A stretch of 64,000 nucleotides of DNA from Spironucleus salmonicida (GCA_000497125.2 CM035321.1:1578001-1642000), one strand, 5' to 3'; positions 43,644 through 56,695 are shown, numbered from the stretch's first letter. The notes: generated by a model from the sequence alone, not told the origin. Program-made: numbers and translations.

Positions 43644-43898
43644 ATTTTATTAATCTGGACTTAAAATTTTTTCAACTTATATAAAAGTAAATCATATGCA
43701 TGTAAGACAAAAAGACTTAGATATCATTTACATTTAATACATATTACAATATGGTAATCGTATCTAGATAACCGTATACTGACCTCAGGTACAAATAAAT
43801 CTTCAACCCAAGTTCCTCACTACTTCAACTTAAAAACCATTTTCATAAAAACTAAATTATTATATCATTATAACATAATCCATTTCCTTCCGCAAAAT

Positions 43899-46829
43899 AT
43901 GTCAGACGGGCCCGCCTCGTTGCTGAAAATCAACCAGCTGCTAGAGAAATATGTCACAGACAGTATTCTCACCCGTTCATAACAGGAACTCTTCGCTTCG
44001 CGCTACCAGAAAGCATTTGACATGCTCACGCAGCTCGTACAGAACGAACAGGTGCACGTGCAGAACATCCAAGACGAGCAATCAGCGATTCAGCTTTCAG
44101 ATGACCAGTTGAATGCAGAGACACGTAGGTAGTCACAGCTGTCACAGCAGATCTTCAAACTGCGTTCAGAGCTCCAAGAGCAGGAGACGTCGATTTTCCA
44201 GTAGCAAGACGGCACTACAAAATTCTCTAACGAGCACACCTTGTTGGCAGAGGAGAAGATGATTCTACAGCAGGAACTCGAGTTCATCAAACGGGAAAAG
44301 CAGGACCAGCTGAGGCCCCAAATAGCGTTGATCGAGAAGGAGCAAAAGGACCTCAGGGAGGCCCTTTTCAACAGGGGCATCGTGGAGAAGCAGATGCAGG
44401 GCGAATTCGACCAGATTCGCCAAAATTTGGAGACGGTCGAACTGGCCTGCAAGCTCACAATCGAAGAGCTAAATAAGGCGCATACGGACCTCCAGCGTGC
44501 GCAGGCGCTGCCCGAAAAATACAAGCGTCAGATATCGCTTGTCAAGCAGGCGCAATCCGCCGCTTCTGCGGACTGCGAGCGGAGGACTGGGAGGGTGAAG
44601 CTGATCGATACGGAAATCAACAAAATTAATGATCAAAAATAAGGGGTCGAGAACCAAATCCGTGACGTTAAAAATTAGATTAATCATATGAAAAATGATC
44701 AGATTTTCAACCTTCAAAACGAATTCGATTCGCTGAGCAAGGAGATCAGGAACCAGAAATACTTGCTAAAAGAGATTACAGACCTGCAGATTATCCTCTC
44801 CAGGAAGCAAAATTCGGCTAAAATGAACAAATTCATGTTCATGCAGCAGGTCGAGCAGCTCAGCAAGGAGCTAAAAATATTAGAGAAAAAGTAATAATAG
44901 AAAGATATTCATTTAACGCGTTCTCTAGAGCAAGAAAAACCTCTTACAGAGAAAATCCTTATTTTGACCTCTGAACTGACTACTGAAACGACCAAAAATG
45001 ATACTTTCATGACTTAAATCAATTACACAAGAAAAGAAGTACAAGATTTGATTGTGTAGTACGCATCTGAGCTGAATCTTGACGATCAGTTTGTCTAGAA
45101 GCTTCTGGACGCACATTCGCAGTAAAAGTCATCCTAGTAACAAATTTTCTCGTTTATCCGCGAAATTCGTGACTTGCAAATTGAAACGATCGCCGTACAG
45201 TCGCAGCGCAGCGCCGCTAGCAATAAGGTCGCCAGGCTCTCTCAAAGCCTCAAACAGACTCTCTCGCAGCTCCAAATTAAAGACACTGAGGTAGATCGTC
45301 TACAGGTCGAATTGGCTTCAATTAATGCCAAAATCAACGACTTTAGCAAACTTTACGAGAAGATCAAAACACAGAAAAATCGACTTGCGAGGCTCAGCCA
45401 GGAGGCCAAACTGGCGATTTCAGAAGTCCATGAAAAAATTCAGGTCCTAAAAAGCGAAACTGAGGTCCTCACATAGGAAAGTGCTGGAAAATAACAGCTT
45501 TTATAGAGACAAGTGTTTGAGACGCGTGACGCTCAGCGAGGGGTCTAAACTGTGCGATAGGAGCTCAGCAACAGCAAGCGTTTATTGCGTGAAATGCATA
45601 CTGTTATAGCGCGTCAAATCAGCGAAATTGACGCTCTTGGCAGCGTGATTGGCAAGCATGAAGAGTCGATTTAAGGCCTAATGTAGGCTTATTATTAGGC
45701 AGTTGAACAACGAAATTACGCGGGGATTCAGGTAATTTAGCGCACAGACGAGCTTTGTTGCCTATACGAAAAATTACACACGCAAGAAGCGGTCGAAAAA
45801 GAAGCAGAAGCCTTTATGATGGCTCGCGAAGAGGACTGCAGAACACTCTAATTGCTCTTAAATGAGCTCCAGCGCGACAAAGAACTGCTGAACAAAAATG
45901 TTCAAAACGACCTGCCACAAGTGCTATAAGAACGCCAAGAGATCAAAAACCAGCTCGACGACCTGCGAGCCGAAAACCAACAAATTCTTGAAGAAATCCG
46001 AACCACTGCTGCTATAACGAACAACAACGGAGAGGTAGAAACTATCTTGGATTTATCAAGTTTGTACAAGGAAAACGCACTTTTGGACGGAACGTTGGAT
46101 CAGTCAGTCCAGAATTTGCAGAAACAAATTGGCAAGAAAGAGCTGCCCTAGAAGCCACCAAAATAGCTCAAAAACAAAATCTGCGCGACCTGGAACATGG
46201 TCGGCTCGCTGGATCGCGTGCAGCCAGAAATCCTCGATTCGAAGCAGCAGAACATCGAAAAACGCATGCAAAATGTCAGGGAAACGCTACTCGAAAAGTA
46301 CGTTTTGGACGAAGAGCTGAGCAAGTTGGTCGAGGATTTGGAGCGGGCAATCGCGCAGAACAAAGCTGCAGTGCCCGAAAACGCGCTCGCAGAGTGCAAC
46401 GAAGTCCGCGGCAGACTGCAGAAAACACGCCGCCAGCTGATGGCGGCAATCAGCTCCGTTGCGTTGGAGTAGGCGAACGTTTTCAGGCTCGAGTAGTTGA
46501 AAAATGAGCTTTTTGAGCAAGTTTAGCAGCAAGATAGTTTCTTGAAGTAAGGATTAGCACCTTCGGACGAAATCGAGCACGAATGGATGGTGCAGCAGCA
46601 GAACAACATCGAATATGCGCGCAACCGGCGGTTCCGGGACGAGCAGCTGGCAGCTCAAGTCCCAGGCTTGTACGAAAGTCGCGCAAAAGTGCGTTTCGAC
46701 AGCTACATGAACGCCGAAACTGGGCTCCCTCGGCCTTATGGCGGGAACGCGCCGATGGCGCCTCCTGAGCAGGCGCCGAATGTAGGGCGTTTCTACCGGG
46801 CTGCGAAGGAGTTGGAAATCGAAATTTGA
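43899..46829 (+). CDS. CCDC146: CCDC146/MBO2-like ciliary coiled-coil protein
   Basis: A 976-aa, almost continuously coiled-coil protein in one frame, close to the length of human CCDC146. The strongest marker is the non-coiled C-terminus: a long helix, then AETGLPRPYGGNAPMAPPEQ and ...GRFYRAAKELEIEI, matching the family's [IL]P-x-PYG-x-x-APF-x-P end. CCDC146 (MBO2 in Chlamydomonas) is an axoneme/centriole-associated protein needed for normal flagellar movement. Glutamines include many CAG plus TAG/TAA. The gene is GC-richer than its neighbours. The ATG lies in an AT-rich leader (AAATATG). Confidence 0.8.
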
Positions 46830-47014
46830 GGAGTGGTGAGATGTGATAGTTTGGGTTATTAGTGTATAATAATGAATTTGGTAAAATTTTGGAAGGCTTG
46901 GTTTTTTTGATTAAAAAAATATATTAGATTATTATATCCTTAGGTATATAATTGGGGGTTTATTGCTTTATATAGTATTATATTGATTGCGATTGATATA
47001 GCATTGTATAGAAT

Positions 47015-47803
47015 ATGTCTCATCAAATTAACTTTGGAGGGTTGATACTAGAGATACGGGATGGGTCAGTTGTGACATCTGATAACGAGGTATACAGTTT
47101 GCCTGCTTAAAGCTTAGAGTATAAATTGATTATATATAATTTTACTCCTATGGCTTTAGGTAATTTTGCTTTTACTTTTTAAAATAAAGCGTTTCAATCA
47201 GCTGGATTCGCAGTGCCAAAGTATGACAGAGTTTATGCAATAGGTAAAAGGTTGTATTTTTTCTTTTAGGGTTAATTGAGAGTTTTTAATAATTTTAAAC
47301 TAGAAAGGACTATAAGTTTTGGAAATATTGTGTATTTTTAAAATAATATAGCAATTTCAGACGAGGTTGAAATGATTGATTTGGTTAGTTTTGAAAAATT
47401 TAAAGGTAGTTTAGAATTAAAATAGTTGAAGTTGTATTTAAACTAAGATTAGAAAACAATAGATTAGGTTTTGTAAACGTTTGATAATATAAATTTAGAT
47501 AAGATTAGGTCAAATTATGTGTTATAACTAGAAATAGCTTAAGAGGAATTCTATATGGATGAAGCTGAAAAAGTTGCAGTTACACAGTATAATTAATTAT
47601 TATACAATATTTACTAGTTATAAGAATAAACAAAATAATTGGAGTTAATAAATGATGATAAACTGTACAAGAAGTTTTAAATAAAGCTAAATAAAATGAA
47701 AGAGGATTTTAATAATGATATTATGGTATTAGAAGACTTGAATAGACAAGAATTATAAATTTTAAACTAAGAATTATAGAGGAAAACAAAAACGAAAAAA
47801 TGA
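47015..47803 (+). CDS. hypothetical 262-aa protein with C-terminal coiled coil
   Basis: Residues 1-130 look beta-rich (INFGGLILEIRDGSVVTSDN, YNFTPMALGNFAFTF), resembling a small beta-propeller-like or sandwich domain. The last 120 residues are a Lys/Glu/Gln coiled coil ending KTKTKK. It lies about 190 bp after CCDC146 and ends 7 bp before the stop of the convergent stefin gene. Family unknown. Confidence 0.65.
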
Positions 47804-47810
47804 GTTTATA

Positions 47811-48077
47811 TCAATCATTCTTTATCCATTATATGCCTTTAAATTCTACTGTTTTATCTAATTTTGCCCAAAACACGATTGTTGCTTGTTTTCCATCTAA
47901 GTTAACATGTAATTTATAGTTAATCCCAGCAACAACTTAAGTAGAAAGTGAAGTAATTTCAACATGTTTATATTATTTAGTTTGCTTAATAAATTATTTT
48001 TCAATATTAGGAGGCAGTTAAGTATCAGAATGATTAGTGTATCCTCCTACTGCTGTCATAGCAAATAAAATTAACAT
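47811..48077 (-). CDS. stefin-type cystatin (cysteine protease inhibitor)
   Basis: An 88-aa protein with the cystatin hallmarks: an N-terminal Gly pair (G11-G12), a central QVVAG at residues 47-51 followed by INYKLHV, and a later strand pair (ATIVFWAKLD). No disulfide cysteines are present, as in type 1 stefins, which act on papain-like proteases in cytosol. The first six residues (MLILFA) are hydrophobic; starting instead at Met7 would give the stefin-like MTAVGG, so the true start may be 48059. Together with the OTU protease it indicates cysteine-protease regulation, but no direct link is shown. Confidence 0.82.
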
Positions 48078-48117
48078 TTATAGATTTACTGTAATACTAA
48101 TTTATATATATTATACA

Positions 48118-49884
48118 TCACTTTTTATTCTTTTTAACCGCTAACGTGATTGCGCTAACACCTTGACTAAATGCCTTTTAGCTTAATACTTCAAATTTTT
48201 TGGCAGCAGTATTGTATTTCATAAATTTTTCTACGAGGAATGCCCCTAATCTCATCGGCATTTATTCAGGGCCACTAATTTTAACTAGATCTCCACTTTC
48301 ATCAATTCTACACACTGAATGGAAGCTCATTCTATCAGAATCTTTAAGTACTACAATAAGATGACCAGAAACTCCAGTTAGGTCATCTATTGTCTAAATC
48401 CGTCTGAGATAATTGGGTTCCCCTTTCAGAAGAATATTTGCTATTATTTGTTTTATTTAGGTAGAATTGTTAAAATTATTGGAAGGCGCATAAAAAGAAG
48501 GTGGAATCTCGATTTGACTATTATTTATATGTTAGACCTATTACTATTTTGGACCCGATCTAGCTCTAGCCATTTAGTTTTAAACAAAATCTTACTAACG
48601 CTATTTTATCAAGCTCTATGGAGTTTTATGTTCCATATCGACAGTGAATGAGCGATCCGTAAAGGATAACTGGCTGTTTTACTAACTAACCTAGCTTTCC
48701 CTGGGGTCAGTTTTTGCGAACTTAGAACGAGGCTTCACAAGAGTTAGCGGTTTAGAGATGTCTAAATTATTTTCTTCTAAAATTGAGTCTCCTCTTTGAT
48801 GCATGGAAATATTATTTAATGGAGAATTATGTGCAGACATAACAGAATCTGGCATATATGATGTATTTTATGATACTTAAGGCATGTGCTGAGCAGTTGC
48901 ATTAAAATCTATATTATCATCGTCTTATAGGGAGAGTGATAATTATTATGAATTTCTCTATTTCTCTTCCGCCTCTAATTCTCTGTCATACTATTCTTAT
49001 TATTTTAATAATTCTAATGCTTCCTATTGCTATCGCAAAGCTAATTTAGCTTATCTATCAGATTTTATTTTTTCTTACTGCTTCTGAAGCGCAATCTACT
49101 TTTGCTTCAGCTCTTCTTATTATTACATATATGCTTTAAGCTTTTGTGCTTCTGCATCATTTTATCTATTTTCTTCTTCCTCTTATGTTTTAATTTCTTA
49201 TTCAGCTAATTTATTTTTCAGTTCTAGTACTTCGTTTTCTAAACTTAAAATACGACTTTATGTTTCCATGTCTTTTAGCCTTTATTCACTTTAAAATCTT
49301 TATCTTATCATATCTTCTATTTCTTGAGTATCGATCTATTATTCTTATATTAATGGGATATCTTTTTCTTATATTTGTTCCTATTAAAACTTAATCATAT
49401 CTTTTAACGATGTATTTTCAAATTTCAATTCTTATAGACATTTTAATATTTGCTGGTTCTCGCTCTTAAAATTATTTACTTCCTCTTATAACTAGTCAAT
49501 TTTGAAGCTTTTCTCATCTAAAGTTAATTACAAACTCTCATTTCGCTCGTTAAACTCGGTTTCAAGTTAATTCTTCTCATCCTAATATAGTAAAAGACCT
49601 TAGATTTCAAATTTAGCGTTATCAAGTTCTCTTTTAGTGGTACTAAGTTCCAGCTAAATTTTTTAATATTATTCAGCTATATCAAAATCAGTATTTTGCT
49701 TACTAACACTAGTTCTAGCTAGTTAATCTGCAAGAATAGATTTGCCTTAACCTTAGGGTTAAATAGTTGCAGATTTAAGAGAAAATGAGTCCGTTTTTTG
49801 ATTTTAAACACTACTCTGCACTCTATCAATTTTATTCAATAATGCTGCCACACGATCATCTAAATCATCTGGAATAGCCATCAT
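48118..49884 (-). CDS. coiled-coil protein with C-terminal CKK-like microtubule-minus-end domain
   Basis: 588 aa. Residues about 70-320 form a long Gln/Glu/Lys coiled coil. A Ser/Asn-rich linker follows, and the last 110 residues resemble the CKK domain of CAMSAP/Patronin proteins: IKQIIANILLKGEPN, GHLIVVLKDSDRMSFHSVCR, a glycine-rich turn, VEKFMKYNTAAKKFEVLS and SQGVSAITL. CKK domains bind microtubule minus ends. The usual N-terminal CH domain of CAMSAP is missing; the N-terminus starts directly with MMAIPDDLDDRVAALLNKID. Two ATGs in a row make the exact start ambiguous by one codon. It lies 40 bp from the stefin gene. Confidence 0.75.
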
Positions 49885-50129
49885 CCCAATAGAGTCTCTG
49901 ATTGGGAATTAATCGAATGCCATTGAGTCGTATTAATTTCGCTAATTCCTCATTAAAATTTAAGTAGATGACTATAATATTATATAATAAAAATATAACG
50001 GTTTCATATAAATATTAATAATAATATCTAAAGTATTAATTTTTATTATTAATTTTTTTAATTAAGAGCAATATAGGTTAAAATAAAACAAAATCACATA
50101 GCTGATTATTTAAATCATAACGTATATCC

Positions 50130-51218
50130 TCACAGCTCATCATGTTTACCTTCATTTAGAATAAACTCTCCTCTTATCATCCATTTTCCATTGCTAACGT
50201 CCCGTACCTTCTCGCATTTCAGGTCTTTTATCTGTATTATTTCGTCAATTTTTCCTTAAATTTCCACCTAGAAATTATCGCTCTAACGAGAAAAACACTC
50301 GAAAATCACCACACATGCGCTTTTGAAGCCCCGCAACCCCTCCAAAAGCTCGATTCCAAGTTCTGGTAAATTCATCAAAATGCAACCGATTTTATCGTCT
50401 TTGTATTCTTAAAGAAATTATATTCCATTTAAATTTCGAATTTCCATTCCCTCTATTTTGTTCAATCTAGCATTTTCCTTTAGTAGCTCAAAGCAGGTCG
50501 GATTTAGGTCATTGCAGATCACTTTTCGAGTTTTTCCAAGGCGCATTGAGAACGGACCTACGCCAGCGGTTACGTCCAGTATGGTCCCGGTGGTCGTTTT
50601 GAGAACTTTAGCAGCAATTTCCCTGTGGAACTCAATCAGTCTGGAGTTGAAGTACACCTTTTCGTAGTCGATTTTTAACCTCACGTCTTGGTTCAGCGTG
50701 AACACGTATTCCGGTACCCCCGCAATGAGCTCGAAATTGAGGTTTCGGAATACTGCTGAAATGTCAATTTTGGAGATGACCGTTTTCGTTGCTTTCGAGA
50801 GCAGTGCGATCCCGATTGCGTGCTTGAAGGGGAGCTGGGAAGGAGACAGATTGAGGCGAATAAGGGGCCCTGTAGTCTCGTAGCTGGTCGGAATTTGCGT
50901 GTTGAGGAAGCGCTGACACTTTTGGTCGAAAGTGAGGAATTCGTGGGAAATGGTGACCTGTTTTAGCGTGGATGAGGCAGTCGGAGCGATTGTAAGGATG
51001 TCTGATGTGCTTTCTGAGGCTTTGGAGATCGATTTGAAACCGTGAAAAATAGTCGTAATTAAAGGGGGTGCAGTTTTTTTAAACTGTTGAATTTACTTAG
51101 TTTCGACGGTTGTGGTGTGTACTGTCAAAGTAAATTCTAATTTTAGCAAGAATGAGGAGTCGTTGATGGCTAAGTTTGCGGCCAGGGCGTTGAGCTCTTC
51201 GGAATATGGGATTTCCAT
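50130..51218 (-). CDS. TRM5: tRNA (guanine37-N1)-methyltransferase, TRM5 type
   Basis: 362 aa. A TRM5 core is visible in the second half: DYEKVYFNSRLIEFHREIA, the AdoMet-binding motif ILDVTAGVGPFSM, then VICNDLNPTCFELLKENARLN and the catalytic-loop-like MNLPE. The first 170 residues match the family's N-terminal domains in size but are divergent. TRM5 makes m1G37 next to the anticodon, which preserves the reading frame, and acts in nucleus, cytosol or mitochondria. Some stretches are GC-rich and the C-terminal end is AT-rich. It ends about 245 bp before the CKK gene. Confidence 0.88.
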
Positions 51219-51824
51219 TATAAGGAGTGGCGAGTAAATTATTATATATTATATAATTAATATTTTTTAAATTGAAAATGTTGAAAACAGATGTAGGATA
51301 AAGCGTGGATCGTTATAATAAGTCAATTCGGATAGCATGCTGTGCAGTTTGCAAGTTAGTATTGAATTTGAAGCTAGTATTGTATGGGAAATAAAATATA
51401 TAATTATAACTATAAGGCATACATATTTCTTGAATTTAATACCAGACTATAAATCCACTTACATAAGATATAAGAGTAATAATATTAGCAGGTGATTGAA
51501 TGTTTACAGTATATCCGGATATTATTCTGATAGGCTGTATTAACATAGCTATTACATATTATTGTATATTATATAGAGTGGTTGTTTCTTGGTATTTTAT
51601 TCTAATTATTTAATATAGGAATGCTATTATTTCAATTTATTAATTATATTAAAGGGAGTTTCTGGTTTTTACAATACAATTCACTATATAATGAATATAA
51701 TCAATATTTACTAAAACCAGAAGAAGACATCTAAAAAATTTCTGAGTTATAAATTATACATTTTAAATATATAATTACACATTTAAGTAATTAACTCAGA
51801 TAATATTTTTTACTTCTTTTTAAG
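51219..51824. other. AT-rich intergenic stretch
   Basis: About 600 bp of AT-rich DNA between the TRM5 start and the next gene on the plus strand, which are divergent. No further feature recognised. Confidence 0.6.
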
Positions 51825-52136
51825 ATGGGGTCGACAACGTCGGAGTTTTCTGTTTAAAAGAGGATGATCTCCTAGAATGAGTTACCAAGGGTACTAACAC
51901 TACGGACAAATAATGCACTTAAAATGAACATTAAAAGCTCTGTTATTGATTAATCTATATCGGATGTTGATTTAAATTGTAACCAGTCTATAGTAGGTAA
52001 TCAATAGTAGGAATCTATTGATAGTATGGATTCATTTATCGAATATTCATCTATTATATAAATCAATGAAATTTATAATCAAGACTTCATTGGCATTGAT
52101 TTTAGCATGAATGAAAGTCTAGAAGACAGCTTTTGA
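51825..52136 (+). CDS. small protein with possible N-myristoylation start, 103 aa
   Basis: It starts MGSTTSEFSVQKRMISQNEL; Gly2 with Ser/Thr at positions 3 and 6 suits N-myristoylation. The rest is Ser/Asp/Ile-rich and acidic and ends SMNESLEDSF. Probably disordered with short helices. No family recognised. Confidence 0.5.
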
Positions 52137-53029
52137 TCTAGTTGTAATAAAAACAATGATTCTATTTAAGCATTAGGATATTCCTATGTATTTTGTTATG
52201 GTTTATCGTTAATTTTTCACAATTTAAATGCCTCAACAGTAAATAATTTTTTGTAGAAATAAAATAAATATTAATGTTATTATATTCAGTAGTGCAATAT
52301 TATTTTTGAGATTTTTATTGTATATTAATTTTGTATAATTAGTAATATCAAGAAAATTTTATTTTTTATAATTACCAAACTCACGAAAATTAACATAAAT
52401 AAAGTTTCTTTAGTTTCAGATCTCAGGTTTATTTTATTATAATAATTTATAATAAAAGCATGTTTAATATTTAATTATAATAAATTAATAATGTATTACA
52501 GTATAAGATGAAAGCAGAAGAAACCAATATATTAAGGAAGTAACCAATATACTATAATTTTTGAATTTAATAATATCATTAAGTAACCGCGTTATTCTTA
52601 TTCATAATTCTATAAATCAAGTAAAATCGAGTAAAACTTTGTTTACGGATATAATTATTCATTATCTAAGTTTAATTTTTAGTATATAAAAATTCTTTAT
52701 TCATTTAAACCCATAATTGTTGATAGAAAAGAATGTTAATAACATTGTAATAAAGATAGTCAATATGTTTGAATAAATTTTCTTATCTATAGCTAAACTA
52801 TACAAACTCCTAACTATATATTTGGTCTACCATATTTTTAATATGCAGAGTGAAGCATTTATCTCATCACTTACAAATTAAAAGACTAGGAATCTATTTA
52901 ATATACTACTGTATCTTCATTGGATAGATCATAGCGATATGTTTAATATCATAATTTTTTTAACGAGTTATTATATTTTAGTTTTAATAAAATATATGAT
53001 ATAATAACGTCATAATATATTCTCTCAAA
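52137..53029. other. AT-rich intergenic stretch
   Basis: About 890 bp of very AT-rich DNA with no convincing gene or repeat. Confidence 0.6.
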
Positions 53030-53413
53030 ATGTCAATTCGCTTTTCTGCTCTTACTGCTACCACACTTCCATTTTATTCTACCTAATTAACAGAAAATGT
53101 CAAAAATCATTCACTTCTGCTTAATACCAATGATCTAGGAATATATAGCAGGTGTAGTTAGTATGAAGCCTAAAACTAAAATTTAACATCTAAAATTTAC
53201 GTAGCAAAATAATCAACATCACCAATATCCACATTTTATTAAGCAGGTTTGTTCGCTTAAACTTTATCTTCCTTACATCACTCTGTCTTAGATCCAGCCC
53301 CAGCCACAATTCCAAAATCTCTACCAAAATAGTCTCCTTTATAACTTTCCCAATCTAAGTATGAAAGCTTTAAAGCTCATCAATAAGAACGTCTGTATAG
53401 ATAGTGTGAGTGA
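53030..53413 (+). CDS. hypothetical 127-aa Ser/Gln-rich protein
   Basis: A frame beginning MSIRFSALTATTLPFYSTQL and ending LYRQCE and TGA. It is rich in Ser, Gln, Leu and Thr, with low hydrophobicity after the first 20 residues, and looks largely disordered. It converges with the GNAT-like gene, 8 bp between stops. Confidence 0.5.
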
Positions 53414-53421
53414 AAGTATAA

Positions 53422-54333
53422 TCAATCAAAGTCCAAGTCACCCCGTTATGATGCAATGTCAATCTCACACAAATTATTTTGTACTGTAAATCCTAAATTT
53501 TCTAGCCATTCATTCCTAGAAGCCTATATCCTTTAGAATTATGAAAACTAAATCAAAAATGCTACCAAAAATCCTAAAAGCTATCTTCCATAACCATAGC
53601 CTTGTTTAACAGCTTCAAGTTTATAAATCGTAATATAGGTATCATCAAAAAGCAAAGTACAAGAGGCTGCAACATTATCATTTTCTAAAAGATTTATTGA
53701 TATAACATCGGATTGTTTCAAACTAAAATCAAGCCCAAAAGCAGTACCTGATTATGCTTCTGGCCAGGTTCCTGAAATATCAATTTTGTTAATTAGTCGT
53801 AAATTTGATAATTTTTGCATTTCAAACTAGAGAGTTTTAATCCGCTTAAATGGATTAAAAAGAACTCGGCCTTACTTCTTTTCTTTTTTCACTTTGAATT
53901 CGAAATTAAGATTTACTTAGTTGTCCATAAGCTTGTTTTATAGCGCTTACTTTAGCATATTCCACTCATATTGGACTTATTTACAATCTAATACACCAAT
54001 TGAACTGATATTTTGCTAAGTTTTTTCACGTTTTATAGCAAAAAGTTCACTTAGTTCTTGTTTCGTGAAAGCTTAAAAAACTAATTCATGAGTAAATTTT
54101 TACTTGAAATCTTAATCTATATCAGTTGCAATAATTATAAATTCACAAGGTTTTCTACTTATTTCTCTTAACCCTGATATAGTTTTTACAGGGAGGTTTA
54201 GTAATCTAGTTGGGCCTTTTAACTCGTTGTTGGACTTATGACATTTAATAAGAACATGTGAGTTGTGTTCTAAGGTGATTATTCTATGGAGCAGCTACTT
54301 TAGAGGATGAAGAAGGTATGATTGAACTTTCAT
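53422..54333 (-). CDS. GNAT-like acetyltransferase-fold protein, 303 aa
   Basis: The C-terminal third contains an acetyl-CoA-binding-like motif, VKQGYGYGRQLLGFLVAF, matching the GNAT motif A pattern (R/Q-x-x-G-x-G/A followed by a hydrophobic helix), with upstream strands TLLFDDTYITIYKLEAV and a downstream NEWLENLGFTVQN typical of the GNAT end. The N-terminal 190 residues are basic and uncharacterised. GNAT enzymes transfer acetyl groups to amines or proteins; substrate unknown. Confidence 0.55.
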
Positions 54334-54469
54334 TTTTAAAATTATAATAAACTATTATTATATAAGTTAATACTATAACAAAAATGTGTACATAAAGTAT
54401 ATTTGTAAATAAGTAAAACAAGGTAAAATTATTTTAAAATCGTATACTATCATAAACAAATACAAATCA

Positions 54470-56695
54470 TCATTATAGTAAGGTAACAAGAGCTTTAGGT
54501 GCATAAACGTGGCCTCCATTTTCTCTATCAGATAGCATGAACGAATCTTCATATAAATAGCACATATAAATTGAATCTATCGTGAGTTGAACTATTCCAA
54601 CTGTATAGTAGGAAACAATAAACATCAGTACGGAAACAAGTACAGAACCAGATATGTAGAGTTCTGAGAATGGTGATGAATATTTAATAATAGCCCATGT
54701 ACATAGGCCAGATCCGACAGCAATTAAAAGTTTAGCAAAAGTTAGGAATATACAAGACAGGAATTTAACGCTCATGCTAGTGAAAAATGATCCCATAGTA
54801 AGCTTCATAGCTCCACCAAGCGACTTGAAATATCCTTATCCACTTATTGCTGAGAAAATCACAACATTTCTGTTAATCCATTCCACTATTTTCTATAAGC
54901 ATTTTAGACAACATCTAGCAACATGAACAGTGGCCTTAATAATTTTGGAATTAGCAAGTTTGTTACTAAGTTCTAACCGCCTCAAGACGTATTCTAAAAC
55001 CATTCGGGCGAAAACTACCAAGCTGGTAATGAAGCTGGTAACCAGTAAGGTCCCCATATTCTTGGTCACGCAAAGGATACTTTGACCAAAAATACCTCTC
55101 TGACGTTTTTTATCAGAGAAGTACCAGTGAGCAACATGGAAGGAGATAATATACTCCAAGCAAGAATAAATGAAGAAGCTGCCCCAAATTGTCATGAAAA
55201 CATATATGGCAAACACAGTTGTCGTACCGCCATTCTAGACGGGTGTGTGAACCCCGCCAATGTCTTTGATGTCCGTAAAACTGAACATATGACCTCTGGC
55301 ATCATACGAACCGCTTAAATAGTAGAGTAGGGTGATCCCACCAGCCCAGGCGAGATGAAATAGGAAAATAATTACGAAGAAAATCGGAATAAAGAAAATT
55401 ATTGGTATCCTTCGCATACAATCTACCGAAGATGTAATTACGGCAATTCCTACTCGAATTCCCTTGAAACAAAGTATACAAAATAGAAGAATTAAACTAC
55501 CTATTATAGCAATCACAATACCAATAGTTAAAAATATATTAGATTTAGATATTAAATTTTAATCAACAAATCCAAAGAAATCGATAGTATTTTAAGCATT
55601 AGTTTTGAGTTCTATGGATAACGTAATGAAATAATAAGCCCCAAAAGCAGCAGCACAAATAACCAAAACAATAGTTGAATAAACTACAATTTTAATAATG
55701 AATCTTAGACAGATCAAATAAATAATAGTTATGCCCAGACCACATAGTAAACCGTAAATAATTTGCAAATATGTTGTTTTAACTTCATATACGAAGCTTT
55801 GTACTAGACTTGTTACTAAATTAATGATTGTATTAACAAGTTATCCTATTACTGGAATATTTTCAATCTGCTAATTAATTTTTAAAATACATTAATTGAC
55901 TCCAACTGAGGAAAGAGGAGTCACAAGCTCATAATCATCACGTGCGCCTGTACCAGTAAATTTTTATACCGGCACACAAAACCCACTTAAGAATTTATAG
56001 TCAGAATTTGTAGTTAAAAATTGTTTAAATTCAGCGTCGGTATATTCTTATTTAACTGTATTAGCAGTAATTCCAGTTATTTACTTGCCAAATGTTTCAA
56101 AATCTGGACTGCAATATATTTCAGTTGTTTTATTGAGAACACAGTTGAAATTATTAGCAACACAAATAGTACCTCCAATTCCTGTAAATCCCACATTGCG
56201 AGCACTCATGTCAATGTTAACGCCTTTCATTATATCGAAAAAAATTCTAACTTTAACAGGATCCAATGAACCATTAGTTTCTAAATCACAATTGATTCCT
56301 TTATCCGAATATATATTTTTACTTAAATTACAGAATTTTATAAATTGACTTGGAACAAGCATTCTAGAGTAGTCAGCTGCGAAAAAATCTGGTTGGTCAG
56401 CAAGTCCACATACTCTTCTGTTTTGGTCAGCTGGCCTTATTATGAGGAGAATCTTATCTGTATTCTTCCAAACTTTGAAGAAAAAGCTAGATCCAAGCAT
56501 TACAAAGAGGGTTATGAAAAAGATAATCGAACAGATTATGTCTCTGAATTTACGTGACTTACCAGAAACAACTGGAGAAGTAGTTGAATTGGTGGCGTTG
56601 GCCCCAGTATAGATGAGAGGTGATTCTATTTCAGGATTAGGTCTGGCTGAGGTAAATATTTTGTCCTAGGATTAAACTACATTCTCTTGCTTCAT
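54470..56695 (-). CDS. choline-transporter-like protein (CTL/SLC44 family), copy 2
   Basis: 741 aa with the same plan as copy 1: a short polar N-terminus (MKQENVVQSQDKIFTSARP), a first membrane helix (ICSIIFFITLFVML), the cysteine-containing large loop (RRVCGLADQPDFFAADYSRM), then about nine to ten membrane segments and a C-terminus (YAPKALVTLLQ) that differs from copy 1. Outside the identical tract the copies are clearly diverged but alignable. Retention of both suggests different roles or dosage need. Confidence 0.85.
54765..55462. repeat. tract C, second copy
   Basis: Direct-orientation near-identical match of 28251-28948 (one difference seen), wholly inside CTL copy 2. Confidence 0.9.
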
